64,000 nucleotides of DNA from Ligula intestinalis (taxonomy: Eukaryota; Platyhelminthes; Cestoda; Diphyllobothriidea; Diphyllobothriidae): assembly GCA_036362985.1 (NCBI GenBank), contig JAYGXS010000001.1:20030937-20094936 (forward strand). Reading direction: 5' to 3'. The notes beneath the pieces were generated by a model that had not been told where the DNA came from, did no database searches, and saw only the letters and a list, made by a program, of their open reading frames with translations. The position numbers and the translations under genes are program-made. Shown here one piece after another: positions 24,900 to 37,330 of the stretch (within the stretch, counting starts at the first letter, position 1; each line of letters begins with the position of its first letter).

Positions 24900-26090
24900 A
24901 TAACTCATCAGCTGTTTTAAATGACACATCTTCAGTGCGTTTGTTGATGAAGGTCAAGCCAAGTCAAGTGTATTACGGGAAATATAGGCAAATGCCCTTG
25001 AACTCCTTATTGGTACACAGTAGTGCAGAAATGCATCGGTACGGCAGAATATTTTAACAAAGGTCGTTTACGTAAATGTAGGCGAAAACTCACTTATTCC
25101 AAGTGATACAATAACATGGAGTGAGTTCAGTTACCGCGAGCCAGCAGTGAAAACATTTTCTGAAGCATGGCTCAGAATTCAAAAATGTAATGCCATTTCT
25201 GGGATTTTTAGGAAAAAAACCGTCGCTCGTGCAAGCTATGGCCGGTATGCTGCCAAGGACGTTTGCGGCAAGCCAGGGGAGCCCATCACGTTTACTACCT
25301 TTATCCAAAGCGTCACACGAGGAGCAGATCGCAGAGTCACATAAACAACCTAAAGAGCCGGAGATGCGACCATGATAGGCCCTTGCTGTTTTCCGCATGT
25401 GCCGATAGGAGGACGAAAGCAGAGGAACCTGCCATGATCGTCAGCAGTTGGTTTCAGGTCAGTATGAGGAAGAAAGTTACAATGCCGCAAAGTCTAGGGC
25501 CACACGTGCGGTAGAGGCGACTGCAGACACGATAGTTGCAATACGCATTCGTGAATGAAGCAACAGTTCCTTCAACTGCGAACTACTGTGCGGTTGTTTG
25601 GGCTGGGAGACACCACAGATTTTGATAGCTTATGCCAATGTTTACCACACTGACATTGCAGGTACTACCCCCAAAGGCCCAGAGACGCGTGATTCGCCGA
25701 TATTCTGCCGCTTTATAGCACAAATGCGAGGGTGCGGCTCATCAGTGAGCCCACATCCAGCATTTTCTATGTGTTTTTTAGTAGATACTCCGGTCTTTAA
25801 CTTGCAGCTTTCCAATTATCTCAGAAGTTAACTTTAAACTGGGAATAGATAATCAATTTAGGGGGTCTGCAGGCTTAAACCGAAATTTTATGTAGATATT
25901 TGTGTTTGAGTTTGATAAATGCTGTATTCTAGCTGCGCTGGCAATGAGGTTGTCTTTCCGTAGTCAGTTTTTTGAGGGAAAGGTGGATAAAACTCGTGGG
26001 AAGAAAATTCAGAACGTGCTTCGCCTATCAATGAAACTATTAACACAGGAGCATCCGGAACAGACTGGTTTCAAGAATGTAGGATTGCCA
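24900..26090. other. No supported gene
   Basis: I see no recognisable coding region, RNA gene or repeat. Short open frames on both strands lack known motifs. Confidence 0.4.
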
Positions 26091-26094
26091 ATAG

Positions 26095-26985
26095 AAGTAA
26101 ATATGTGAGTTTCAGGAAGCAGTTCAGGAGCAGGAGAAGATGCAACCACTGGAACAGGAGTTTTATTTCCTGACTTTTTGGATTTCATTAGATATCCATA
26201 ATCGTAGACAATGGTACGATAATCGGAGCCATGCGCGGATAAGGGTGAAACATGCACAGATTGCACGGTACTTATAGTTCGTAGCGGTCATCCGCGTGCG
26301 TAGTATAATTATCCGTCCATCTTCTGTAGTCACCGGTTAGGGTCTAAATTGGTGTGGTGATGGCTTGACGCTTTGCCGAGCTTGCAGCGGCGGTGAGAAA
26401 GAAAGACGCCAACTCCCAGGTTGCAGCTCACTCGACGGGATCCAGCCATATTTTGAAGTTTGACGAGGCCGAAATTCTCGCAAGAGGTGACAACCACGTG
26501 AACCGCGAGCTGCTTGAGTCATGTTTCTCAGGCCTCCAGTCTCTCCACAAGCGCAACGAGGTGGCGTTTCCCTACTGCGTACTGAGAAATTTCCTTAGCA
26601 AGGAAATAAGCCATGTGGGAAGAGCCGGGCCCAGCAGCAACTCGGACGACAGCGAGCATAATTGTTGCGCAATTACCAGGCCCGCATCCAACACGGAGAG
26701 GGAAATCGCGGCGATAAATGAGTTGAACACGAAGTGCCAAGCGAGTATCGCACCCATTTAGACCCCAACCGGTGACTACAGAAGACGGACGGATAATTAT
26801 AGTATGCACGCGGATGACCGCTACGAATTATAAATACCGTGCAATCTGTGCACGTTTTACCCTTGTCTACGCATGGTTCCGATTATCCTACCATTACCTA
26901 TGATTTAGGATCCCCGACGGAATGCGGTAAGTCATGAAAATAAAACCCTAGTCCCAGTGGTCGCATTTTCCTCCGAAAAACAATT
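26095..26985. mobile_element. Inverted-repeat PLE cassette with GIY-YIG C-terminal fragment
   Basis: Arms of about 290 bases (26095-26390 and about 26700-26985) are inverted copies of the same PLE terminal sequence. The left arm read on the minus strand gives CACAGATTGCACGGTACTTATAG-like and TAGGGTCTAAATTGG-like blocks whose complements occur on the plus strand at 26760-26880. Both outer ends carry the AATAAA-type tail and the GATGCAACCACTGGAACAGG / CTAGTCCCAGTGGTCGC block. The centre holds a plus-strand coding remnant, listed separately. The arrangement is the same as at 37.3-38.26 kb. Confidence 0.75.
26393..26761 (+). pseudogene. PLE endonuclease C-terminal fragment inside the inverted cassette
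   Basis: The open frame encodes the end of the GIY-YIG endonuclease and the C-terminal block of a PLE protein: a DANSQVAAHSTGSSH stretch, the FDEAEILARGDNHVNRELLE block, then PYCVLR and ISHVGRA. These are the same blocks, in the same order, as at 37.72-37.95 kb and in the 41.7-41.98 kb copy on the minus strand. The YIG strand and everything upstream are missing, so it is a 5'-truncated fragment. It ends where the right inverted arm begins. Confidence 0.75.
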
Positions 26986-27129
26986 ATTTGGGGCTTTTGT
27001 CCGATTTTCCTATATTTAGACGTACGGGCAGAAAGCGATATGTTCAGTTCATCATTCGTATATGAGGGATTAGGAAATATAGACGATTTAGTGTTTGTTT
27101 GCAAAACAGCTGACGCTAACCAAACGCGG

Positions 27130-27215
27130 ACCGTACATTGGCTTTATTCGCCCGACGTTTTGGACTCCCTCACGAACTCATCATCAGAGACAGTAGCAGA
27201 AGTGGGTAGTTTTTA
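27130..27215 (-). repeat. PLE terminal-tail fragment
   Basis: Read on the minus strand, this contains the degraded tail order CTGATGATGAG...CCAAAACGTCGGGCGAATAAAGCC, matching the tails at 35.5, 41.97 and 43.27 kb. The plus-strand 142-codon open frame that covers it (27040-27468) crosses the repeat without a recognisable domain and is probably not a gene. Confidence 0.55.
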
Positions 27216-27509
27216 CACAGAGAATTGCAATATTTATGAGATACAGTCACTGGCCACTGAATACCTATCACAATTAACGTCCCTCCCCATTGTCGGGCTC
27301 GATAGCCTGTTTCGGCCGTGGAATTTGAATTTGGTGCACACCTATAGGAATAGTAAGCCTGTAAATGTTTTCAGATGTAACGACATTGTGTGGTTCATTA
27401 CAGGCCGGCGTGCTGATCGTGATCTTGTTGTAAATTTGGCCAAAAGCTGTGATATCGCCATCTTATAACGTCTTGTGTGAATCCTCACGGAGCGCAAAGG
27501 TAGAAGTCT

Positions 27510-27960
27510 TTGTACAAATCTAGTAAATCATACTTAAGCAAGCGAACGCATGTACAGGCAAGTCCAACCGGACCAATCAGATTGTGGGCTCAAATAAGGG
27601 GCGACTTAATTGGATTTGTGACTCATGCAGTTGGCGTGGTAGAATCTTGAGCTTGGCCACAGCTTCGCGCGTTATCAAGTGCACTCTGTGTGAGCGGATC
27701 GGTGGTCCAGCGTGCGAACGACTCGCCAGGGCGGCGTGCACTCGCAGTTAAGCTAAGCCCTCACCGACTCGCTGAAATTGTATCCCTCGTGCTCGATTTT
27801 GGTGTGATGATCGCTCGGCCGTCTGGCTCGCCGGCACTTTCTTTGGTAGATAACTTCGCCTGTGCCCTTTCCGAATTCCGAATTGCGTTGGTCAACCTGA
27901 GTCTCATCCCCAAATATGGGTCGAGGCTGTCAGTGCACTTTTTTATAAACTGGGGAGCCG
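27510..27960 (+). repeat. Repeat D, copy 2, followed by a segment shared with 41.5-41.7 kb
   Basis: Bases 27525-27755 match 16610-16880. The following 27755-27950 matches 41535-41710 in the same orientation, with shared GCTGAAATTgTAtC / GCTAAAGTTTCATC, GCTCGgCCGTCTGG / GCTCGACTATCTGG and TTCGCCTGTGCCC / TTCGCCTGCGCGG blocks. The second partner lies among PLE pieces, so these are probably non-coding parts of PLE copies. Confidence 0.5.
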
Positions 27961-28239
27961 CATGACTGCAGCAAAGCATGTGATTGCCAGTTATCTTGTC
28001 CCAGTGATTGCTTCTGCTGGGAAAAGGTAGGCGAAGGATTTTGAGCTTCCAATTGATAACAAGGTGGCTAAAAATGCATGAATGAAAAAGAAAAAAATAA
28101 CCAAAAAAGTATTTCAGTTACATGCCTGCCTGCAAAGAGCGATAAGCTGGTGACGTCTGAAGAGTAATAAAATATGGCTTCTTCCTTAGCGCAAGTAGTA
28201 TCCTAAGTATGTGTAATAACAACGAAAACGTGTCGAGCA

Positions 28240-28950
28240 GCAGATCAATTGATTTATTGTTCCGAGCTTTCGAAATCTTTCAGGAGTTCATCTTCAGAGA
28301 TAAGAAGCAGCAACCAAAAGGAGGGTAATAATAGTGGGCATAGGCCAATCAATTGTCAACGGTCATCAGAGCGTCAAGGGTAAGAAACATCAACCAAAAA
28401 GGGATGGAGGAGGAGGAGGGGCAATCATAGTGGTATAGGCTTAGGAACTGTCAGTGAAGTCAGCGGTCGTTCGGGTTATAAACAGTTATTAGTATAATGA
28501 CTTGTCCCCGCGGTAGAGGGTCCTGCTGATCCTGTCTCCTCTTCTGGCCGGTTCGTCGTTGTGTCCTCTTCGTTTGCAATACTGACGTTAGGTTTGGCCT
28601 TGTTCCTTCCTCTGCTTACATAATGACGTAAAACTTTGTAGACCGCAGGGAGGCCTAGATGCCTGTCGACAGAGTTGGCATCTGAGTACCATGCCTCAAG
28701 CGTCAGCCGTTCTACTGTAGAGTTTTCTCGGCATACGATGTTTACTCCTTGAATATCGAAATCGTGGCCAGTCTCTCGATTCACTCTCTCTCTCCCTACA
28801 CCTTGAAGATACCGGCAAAGACTTCGATATTCAAGGAGCCATCATCGTAGGCCGAGGAAACTCTGCAGTAGAAAGGCTGACGCTTGAGACAGGTTACTCA
28901 GATGCCAACTCCGTCAACAGGCATCTAGACCTTTCCAAAAGTCACATCTT
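28240..28950. mobile_element. Second PLE 3'-end family, copy 1, with head-to-head arms
   Basis: On the minus strand (28790 down to 28476) the frame reads the PLE C-terminal block: FDIQGVNIVCRENSTVERLT, then LEAWYSDANSVDRHLGLPA and a linker rich in acidic residues, serine and threonine. Its non-coding tail continues to 28240 with a CTGAAGATGAACTCC...GAAAG...AATAAATC arrangement. On the plus strand (28812-28945) a second copy of the same coding block (FDIQGAIIVGRGNSAVERLT and on to RHLDL) faces it, so the two copies meet head to head near 28795. Both are truncated. A sister copy lies at 56.33-56.89 kb. Confidence 0.7.
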
Positions 28951-29419
28951 GTTTGTGTATATTTTCTGCACAACTCTCCACCGCTTTCATAATCTGTGGG
29001 AATCAGTACAGGTTAGATAGCAGAACACATCCGACTAAAGAAGTCCCCTCCAATAGGTGAACGAGGTTGTGCTATTGACGCAACGAGATGCGAACAAAAG
29101 CAAACGGTGGTGTTGCGTGCTCGCGCAGAGTAGACTTGTGTTCTCATACTTGTAGGTTTTGACACCTATGCTGGGCGTGTTATATTAAAACTGGGATCCG
29201 AACGCGGTATCAGTCTATTATAGGTAAGGGAAACCAAAAACTCCCGACTTCAGTAATACGGAATTGGTATTAATCGTACCTTATTATTTTTTGAATATAT
29301 TATTTAATTTAAGCAAATAAGTATAACAAAGGCTATTCCAGCTAGATCGACTAAAGGCATTCTGCCTATGCACGTCACATCAAAGTCTGTGTAAGAATTT
29401 ACATGCAGTTGCGAGTGCA

Positions 29420-29698
29420 ACTAAACCGGACGCACGCAAAGGCAATTGGAAACGCGGTCAGCTGAACATATACCGAAGTGGGTGCTAAGGGCGGAAAATA
29501 AAATACCTAGGAATTCAATCACAAGGCTCCTAGTGGACACTGTCCATATGGTTTATCACAAGACTGCATTTAAGGTTGTACTTCGGGCGACGATCGGGCA
29601 TCTCCTACGATCTGCGGGGGCCGCTGCAATACGGAGAAGAAAACTAAAAACTCTCTAAGCAGCTGGATCATGTGTTTAACCTCGCGTTGCCATGGTAA
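29420..29698 (+). pseudogene. PLE GIY-YIG endonuclease C-terminus, third family (broken)
   Basis: The frame beginning at 29428 reads GRTQRQLETRSAEHIPKWVL, which is the arginine/REH helix of the GIY-YIG endonuclease. It is followed by the SITRLLVDTVHMVYHKTAFKV block, an arginine-rich helix and, after a frame change near 29640, LDHVFNLALPW and a TAA at 29696-29698. The minus-strand element at 50.9-51.6 kb shows the same order and the same LPW end. The part upstream of the YIG strand is missing. Confidence 0.7.
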
Positions 29699-29699
29699 C

Positions 29700-32600
29700 G
29701 ATCGATAAAATAATTCCCACGCACGCCTCCTCGCCCCCCTTAAGACTGATTGCTACCCCGTTTTTTGCCCCCCCCCTTAACTAAGTCCCACAGGCTTTCA
29801 CAAATATGAGCTAACATGAGCTGCCATGCTGTGACAACAACCGCCCTACTCTCCTAACACTCACCACGCGCCCACATCTAAGGCTATTTGCTTCGTATCT
29901 CTTTACCTATCAAGTTTAGCCCTCCTAGGTTGACACTTAGTTGGACAGGTACTTATCTTATTGATAGGTAATGACTGTTTGCAGTTCAATAATAGGTCAC
30001 GAAATTATATGAGGTCAACAAATCCTGCTTATCACATGATCATCGCCTTGTCTACCTTATTTAATTTATTGTTTTCATTCTTATTCACTTTTTTCCTATT
30101 TTTATTCGATTTATTTCTTTTATTTTCTCTCCTGCACCCCCATAATGCCTCACCCGTATAACCACAACTAACGGCGGCCCTGTGTTACAGAATTCTGTGG
30201 GTTTTGCTTTTCGTGGTGTTACCTATGATAGTCTTTTACGCCGAACGCCTGTGTCAGTCCAATTGTCACGAACGGTGATGTCCATCGTGACATGCCAGAG
30301 CGTGATGCACAATGGACAGCGACGTACTAGTTCGTAGTCATAGCAGACTTGCGCAGAATCTTTGGCACCCTCTCCAGTCTGCCTCACATGAGCCCGGTGG
30401 CGAGACGAGTCAGAAAGCTCGGAGGTGGGATAAGACGAAGGTAAACAGAGTGCCTGCGCTTGACTCGCGATAGGTAAGAGTTGGCACAGGTCCCAACTGA
30501 GTGGGGTGTCATTGCAGCCTGACTCCACGCCCTTAGAAGACCGACTTATCCTATCAGTCGACGGTCTTTTATGCCACGGCTTTCAACACACTGGTATAAA
30601 CAAAAGGCCCTCTCAGATGGCCTATAACGAAGATTATAGGTTAACAGCCGTGTAGATAAAATAGATATTCCATCCCGTGAAATGTAACTTGACATTGTAA
30701 AATTTGTTTTAGTTTTTAAAAGATCATTTAAACAGGCTTTTAATATTGGTAAGCATGCGACATAATTTCAAGGTATTGCAGTCACATTAGGATGGCGGCT
30801 TTCGATCGATTTTCTTTCTGACAGCCCGCATTAGGCCTATTCAGTAATAGTGGCTTTTCAATTTGTATGCATTTTCTCACTGATACTCCAGGCCCTTATA
30901 ATTTAAATTATATTTAATAGAAAAATTGCATAAAACTTTCTTTTTCCTTGTACTCATCTGATAGCAATTTGCGCCTTCTTTAAACCGCATTCTAGAAAAG
31001 GGGGAATATTTTGGTTTTTAAATATTGTTCTACATTGCCAAATAAGTTTGAACCCATCCCGGCCGTTACGCCTTAATTCAAGGCTTCCAAAATACGTGCT
31101 TTGTGCATTCTGTCTACAAAAAATCACAACTTTCTCTACGCTATGAGGAAGGGACCACATAGTGCTCACATACTTCTGCAATGGATGTGGATCAGGTTGT
31201 ATAGTTTCTAGGAAACATTATGAATAAAATAAAATAAAAAAATATATTAACGGTGAAAGATATACTTTCTGTAAATAGGATATTTTAAGAAAATGCAAAT
31301 GAATTCAAGGAGGAAATTATTGTGTATGTTTTCTATAAAATATATTCGAATTTAAAAAGAGCATTGCAAATCAATGTAAAAAATGACATGATATATAAAG
31401 AGTCAGTTGTTCCAGAGTCTAACTCTTGTCGATGGTCAAAAGAAAGTTCGTTCAAAAGGTAAAATCACGACGTGGCTGAAATACATTTGGATTATGCTAT
31501 CTAATTATTAATGTTACAACTCTACTTAGATTATCTTGGCGAAACGAGCACACGGCAACAGTAGCTTATGTAGCCCCACTCATTTATCCCTACAATCTGC
31601 ATGTTTTCCTACGACAACGGTGTTTATTGGGTTTTATGCGCGGAAAATTAGGACACGCAGTGATACACTATAATAGATGCTGAACGCTTTTTTATTTTAC
31701 TATATATAGGAGTATTGTTGATCTATATCTGTAGATTTTCCTGATCTGTATTTTCATTTAACTTATTGCGGAAAAACCCGATTATCAAATTGCAGGTTTC
31801 TTGAATTTCCCGAAAAATTAAAATGGTGGTAAGGAGGTCATTTACTTCAACTTACCTGTGGTCCAATTAATTGTTCCGGAGTTAGATTAGTGTAGACCGC
31901 GGCGCAAAGCGCCGCGCACATCTTCAATTTACATGCGGAACAACGTGCTCTCAGCGGCCGTGGAAAGCAATTTCGACTGCATTTTTTCACTTAAAACTTA
32001 CTTCTAAAAATTACCTTATCTGCCTTTTCTATTTCTCCACCTCACAAAACACTATAATCATTGTTTTTGCAGGATAAAATGCTGGGACTAGGGATGGATT
32101 AGTGGGGCTTCATAAGCTATTTTTACCCGAGCACACTTTTCAGAATGTCGCGGAAAATTTAACGAGATAGGTAATCGACTGAGTCGACCTCGCTTTTTTT
32201 TCACCCGCCCAGGTAACGGTTCATTGTCCGAGCCGGTCAATCATCTAGTGCTGGAATTGATGCAAGTGGTTAACGCTGCACGATCCTGCGCTTAGGCATG
32301 CCACTGCACTTTCAACGTGTCTAATCTTTATTATCCGTGGCCTTCGCAGCCCGGCTACTGACTGCAATGCTTTGATCTGACTACTAATATTTCAGCACAT
32401 CACCCAAGTGGCCTGTCTTGGGATCTATCGCTCGCCTATTACACCCTATACACACCCCCTAATTAGGATTGTAATGTTAAATTCGGACCAGCACCTCGAA
32501 AGTGAGGGACAACCGGTCTGTAAAATATCCTATCCGTGGTAAGCCCGCAGTGGTTTAAGGACTTCAGCCAAGAAATTCATATCAAAATTTTGTTTGTACC

Positions 32601-35400
32601 TACAGACCTTTCAAAAATGCTGATCTACTGCGAGTTAGAAATTAATTTCTGAGTTTAATAAAAGGCTATAATTTAAAAACTGGACTACCTACCAGAAAAC
32701 ACACCAGAAATTCTGAGGAATCCGCTGATGAGCCGGACTCCTCGCAGTCATGTCAAGTAGCGGTAGCATACTGGAGAACCAAGTGTTCGAGCTTTTAGGT
32801 AGTACCTGTGTTGCCCGTATGGTTGGCATAAAAGAGTTCTCAACTTCATAATTCTGTCCTCTTGGTACAGTAGAATGCATCAGATAACTTGTTGAAATGA
32901 GCTGTTTCGCTTCCTCTTGGTTTATGAACCTGCTGCTTTTCATACAAACCGTTTAAATTAGTTCGATATCTCTTACATCGTCAATTGCTTTTTAATGTCA
33001 AGCAGCATCGGGACACAGACGTGATGTTTTTGGAAGCATCTATGGTATCAGTATTAAGTTTCATGCAGATAACAATGTTAGAAACATTGCGATCAGTAAC
33101 CGAAACCAATGTGTTTGTATAAAAGTTGTATGACTGACTCCTTGATCCTGTATAATGCCGAAAGTACCGGCTACTCACGGATAAGTGAAATATCATGTAA
33201 AATTAATGGCTTAATACGGTATCACAAAATTCCGAAAAAAACAAAATATTTTTCCGTGAGTGCCTTTGCGTGCATGAGATTCAGAAACGCCAGGCCAATG
33301 CATTTCTTATGCGCCAATCGCAACTCTCTTATTCTAAAATCAGTTAATATTTTGGCTACTAACTGTTTGCAGTAGCAATATAATATTATATAAATATCTA
33401 GAAGATATGTAACACGATGGGCATCAAACTGAGCTTCCGCCTACGATACAAGCCCTTCTGATGGCTTGCTATATTATTACTAATTTACACTCTGGGGGGC
33501 GTGTAACTTCCAAAGTTGCACATGGTAATGTGAAAAGGACATTAAATCGTGCCTAAGGAGCAAGCCGCTACCAGCTCTATCTCCGTTCGATTTACCCTGT
33601 GAATCCTGATGCCAAGCAGAATGGCGAAGGTAGGTCATAAATGACGAGTACGATCCAACTTTACCTGCATGCAAACAAATTTTTTTACGCCTTCTTTCGT
33701 CCGCAGTCAACGAGAAGTCTGTGAACATTGCCGTCAGGTGACTTTGTGCATTTGTGGACTCCGTCGACATATAGCGAGCTCAGCAATGAATGATTTGCGC
33801 ACAGGCTTAAACCTGCTTACTGATTTACTGTGTGGGGAATCACCAGCTTCTGAGATAAAGGTACCGTTGGATGTTGACAGAAGATCGCAGATTTGAACTC
33901 GCCAAAATATGCGAAGACAGAGTGAAATGATGAATTCTTTCTACTTGGAATTTGATGTGACTGTAATCCTTTAATTTCTAGATGGGTATTCACACAACCT
34001 AGGATATTCTACGGGACACCCAACGCTCAGGCGTTACTGTGCAGCTCGATGGGTGATATCTGATGGACATCTAGGCGCAAGTGAACGTGTTTCTGTTTTC
34101 TAGGTAATCAGAGTTCAGAAGGCCGATTAGTGTAAATTACCACCGAAGTTTTTCTCGACGCCCACCCCCCCGCCTCCAACATCAACAAGCATCCATGAAC
34201 ATTCCCATTTTAAGAAAAACGGTTCACCTTCCTGCACCAACAAGTCAACACGGCAGGATTGATGTTTCCTTCACCATCGTGCTGCTCTATGGAAAGTTAG
34301 TCCCTGCAACTTCAGATGGAACAGCAAGAAAACAGTCTTCTGTAGACTCGGAGTGACCCTAAGGTACTAATAAAAGTTAAGGACGAATCGGTGCAAGGCA
34401 GTGGTTCACAAACGTGGTCTCACCGTATTCGCAAAATCGACGAACACAACCACGAACCACCACCCATGACTTATCCTGAAAGCTGTTCTGCTTTGTGCGA
34501 AATATGCATTTTCTCTAGTATTTAGTTGTCCATCCAAAAGTCTTGCGAACTATGCTTGCGTTCGCGAAACTAGTTGAGAGTTTTGGAGTAGGTAAGAATA
34601 GCAGTAGCGAACCGAAGCCAATTTCAAAATAGTGTAAGGATGCGCATATGCATTTTAAATGGATTAGGCACGAAGGCTGGAGGATTTATAGTAACTATGC
34701 CCCAAAGACGACTATAATTATATGCTACAAGCAGATGGCCCCGCAAAATAGAATACATCTCATATTCCTAAATAAAAGCTTGTATTTGTTTTTCGGTCTA
34801 TTCGGGAGTACGCCTTATTGTCGTATTTGCTCTCACTCACAGAGAATGACTGCCGAAAACTTATTTTGTTGTGAACAAATTTTTCTGCCATTGCTCCGAA
34901 GGTTTAAAAAACAGAAACAAAACAATACCGCTACCAGCTAATGGGTTTTCTACAACGGCTGCTAGATGTTGTCACCATTTTGCTCACAAAGAACGAGCTT
35001 ACAAAAGATGAGGTTTTCCTCCTCAACTGTATAAGGTTTTGCGGCTTTTCTCCCGAACACGTGTACACATTCATTGACACGAGATTTTTTTGCCAAACCA
35101 GCTTACAGTCAATGGGATACCCTGCATATTCATCTTATGATCTAGAACTTGCGCTGGCGTACCTTTTATTGGCCTGGTAATACAACCACGCCGCAACAAA
35201 CTCATAAACGTCGGTGAAAGGATGACTATATTGAAAAACTGCAACCAAAGACTTGCAAAAACCGATTCGTGTAGCTTCGAGAACTGTAGTTGCCAGTATT
35301 GAAGGAAAGAGCCAGAAGTAAAATAACTTGCAACAAGGTAACAATACATTTGGTCTACAACCTTAAATATCCCTAGTCCTGTTGTTACTCTTAGCTCTAT
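29700..35400. other. No supported gene; mixed AT-rich DNA
   Basis: The only structured stretch I see is the old AT-rich repeat at 30900-31500. Open frames at 30223-30528 (-), 33480-33770 (-), 33669-33896 (+) and 34648-35180 (+) lack recognisable motifs. A pyrimidine-rich stretch at 30060-30140 (TTATTTT/TTCTTTT) resembles low-complexity DNA. Confidence 0.4.
30900..31500 (+). repeat. Old AT-rich dispersed repeat, copy 2
   Basis: The order of the CTCATCTGATAGCA block, the GGATGTGGATCAGG block, the TGTTTTCTATAAAATAT block and the GATGGTCAAAAGAAAGTTCG block follows that of the copies at 18.84 and 44.64 kb. Sequence identity looks low outside these blocks. Confidence 0.35.
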
Positions 35401-35424
35401 TTTTTTTCAGTTTTTAGCTTAGGA

Positions 35425-35660
35425 AGAAGAAGAAGACTCGATCGCTGGGAAAATATGTTTATTTGCCTGACGTTTCGATATCCGTCGCGGATTCGTCATC
35501 AGAGACATGAGTAGCTACTCATGTCTCTGATGACGAATCCACGACGGATATCGAAACGTCAGATGAGTAAAAATTTTGTCCCAGTGATCGAGTCTACTTC
35601 TTCTTCTCCTTCTCAATTGCTTCCTGGGACACGGATGTTCGCTTGTATTGGCAAGTTTTT
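35425..35660. mobile_element. Perfect-looking hairpin of two PLE tails
   Basis: Two PLE terminal tails face each other with almost no spacer: 35437-35515 (minus) and 35516-35600 (plus) meet at GAGTAGCTACTC. Each arm carries the CTGATGACGAATCC...GACGGATATCGAAACGTC motif, an A-rich stretch, CCCAGTGATCGAGTC or its equivalent, and a run of AAG/CTT triplets at the outer end. The right side continues into CAATTGCTTCCTGGGACACGG and CGCTTGTATTGGCAAG, found after other tails. No coding DNA remains between the arms. Confidence 0.8.
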
Positions 35661-35820
35661 AGTTTAGTTAGATACCACCAAAATTCGATAAATATAATTA
35701 AGTAACTACTATCTACTAAACTTGACTAACTAAACTAAGCCTAACTAAACTAAAAACTAAAGCACACTAAAACTAAAATTATAAACTGAATAATAAACTA
35801 AAAATTAAACTATATTTATA
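35660..35820. repeat. ACTAA-rich low-complexity tract
   Basis: The words AACTAA, ACTAAAC and AAACTAA recur irregularly across about 150 bases, directly after the PLE hairpin. It is a degenerate short-period repeat with no coding content. Confidence 0.7.
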
Positions 35821-35829
35821 CCACCGGCC

Positions 35830-37330
35830 CCGTAAGAAACAATTCTGGTGCTATGGGTACCTAAGGTTGTAGACCAACCTAATTGTTACCCGCAGTAATA
35901 AATATTTCAGATGTTTTATTCAGAATATGTTCTCCTGACGTAATGAATGTGAAGGAAACTACGTTTATATCCCTTAATCATGCCAACCTCAAAATATGTT
36001 TTTTGTTGTTCTGTAGGTTAAAAAGTGGTAACTTATTTTTCGTTATTTGCTTCTATCGTCTTTACGCACAGTGTGGAACCTTATATATGAAACGTGATCA
36101 GGAAAATTGAGTTTACTAGTTTTGGGGGCCTAAAACATTGTGCACTTTGCTTATTGGCCGAGCCCTTTCCGAAGAACGTCCTTTTTGCATCCACCGATTC
36201 AGTTCAACGTTAACATTTACTGACCGCAAGTGACCTGGTGGAAAATTCCATTTCTGTGACCTCAGTATAAGCCAACGTCAGTAAAATTTCTCAGTTTCGA
36301 TCTACTGTATCTCCAACAACGCAAAAAGGGAGACAGTACATCCATGTCATTCATTAAGACCATGAAACATATGGTCGGACATAACATACTTGATTCGGTG
36401 TCAAACTTCAAATGCGATTTATTATATGACGAAATTTTCTGAAAATTTGTTTTGAGTAATGTCGCTAAACGTTGCTATATTTATATTGTTTTACTTAGTT
36501 AGTTACTGGCATAGACACGTATTTTTAGCTGAAAACTGCAAGTCTACTCGTGTTTCACGAACGTTTTTGTTTTCGATATTTCTGTCTTTCTTTAAAAATA
36601 TTGTCATCTCGAGCTAACTAAGCACTACTGATAACCCTTATTTCGCATTTTCATCTAACTGTAGGTTGTTCATTATTAATTTGCTGTTTTGTTCATGGTT
36701 TCGCAATGGTTTCATGTTGGAAAGTTATTTTCACTAGTGTAGGCTTATCTCACCAGTTAGGTCACTAACTGTACCTGTACAGGAAGGGCAATATCAAACT
36801 ACTTTCAATTTTTACACCTTATTATTTGAGATAATTTTAGCCTATCGTGTTTCATCAACGCCTATGAGTTACGAATGATATGAGTGCTTCTTCGCAAAGA
36901 ACTTCAATCTAACAGTGTTACAGTACGCTCAATTATCCGGGGCCGACAAGAATAAACAGAAAACTCTGAGAACTCTGGTTGCTGCAAGATCACGTGAGTG
37001 AAAATGACAAGGAAGTAGGTCCTAATTCAGTCAAATTTGGCTTCTAACACAAACGTTCACTGGATGACGGCGACTCAGCGCAAGAAATTGTGGAAGCAAT
37101 TAACTTCGATCTCGGAGGGGCAGCCAAGTCGAATGCGAGAGCAGGAGTGCCTGAGCCAATAGGGACGACTTAGTCAGTTGTAGGCCAAAAGCTCCAACAT
37201 CGCTGTCTGACTCAGTAGGGTCATTTGTATTGGCAGGAGAGGTTGCAGTGCCTTTTGAATAGCACCATAGCTCGCTCAAATCAATACAATGAGAACGAGA
37301 ACAGGTTAGCCAGTAACTATTAAACCCGAC
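35830..37330. other. No supported gene
   Basis: AT-rich DNA with short open frames and no recognisable motif or repeat. Confidence 0.4.

Noticed and set aside
27040..27468. 142-codon open frame as a gene
   Set aside because: It crosses a PLE tail in antisense and shows no recognisable domain.
34140..34500. Coding remnant of a LINE or LTR element
   Set aside because: Scattered codon-like composition only; I could not find any reverse transcriptase, integrase or gag block.
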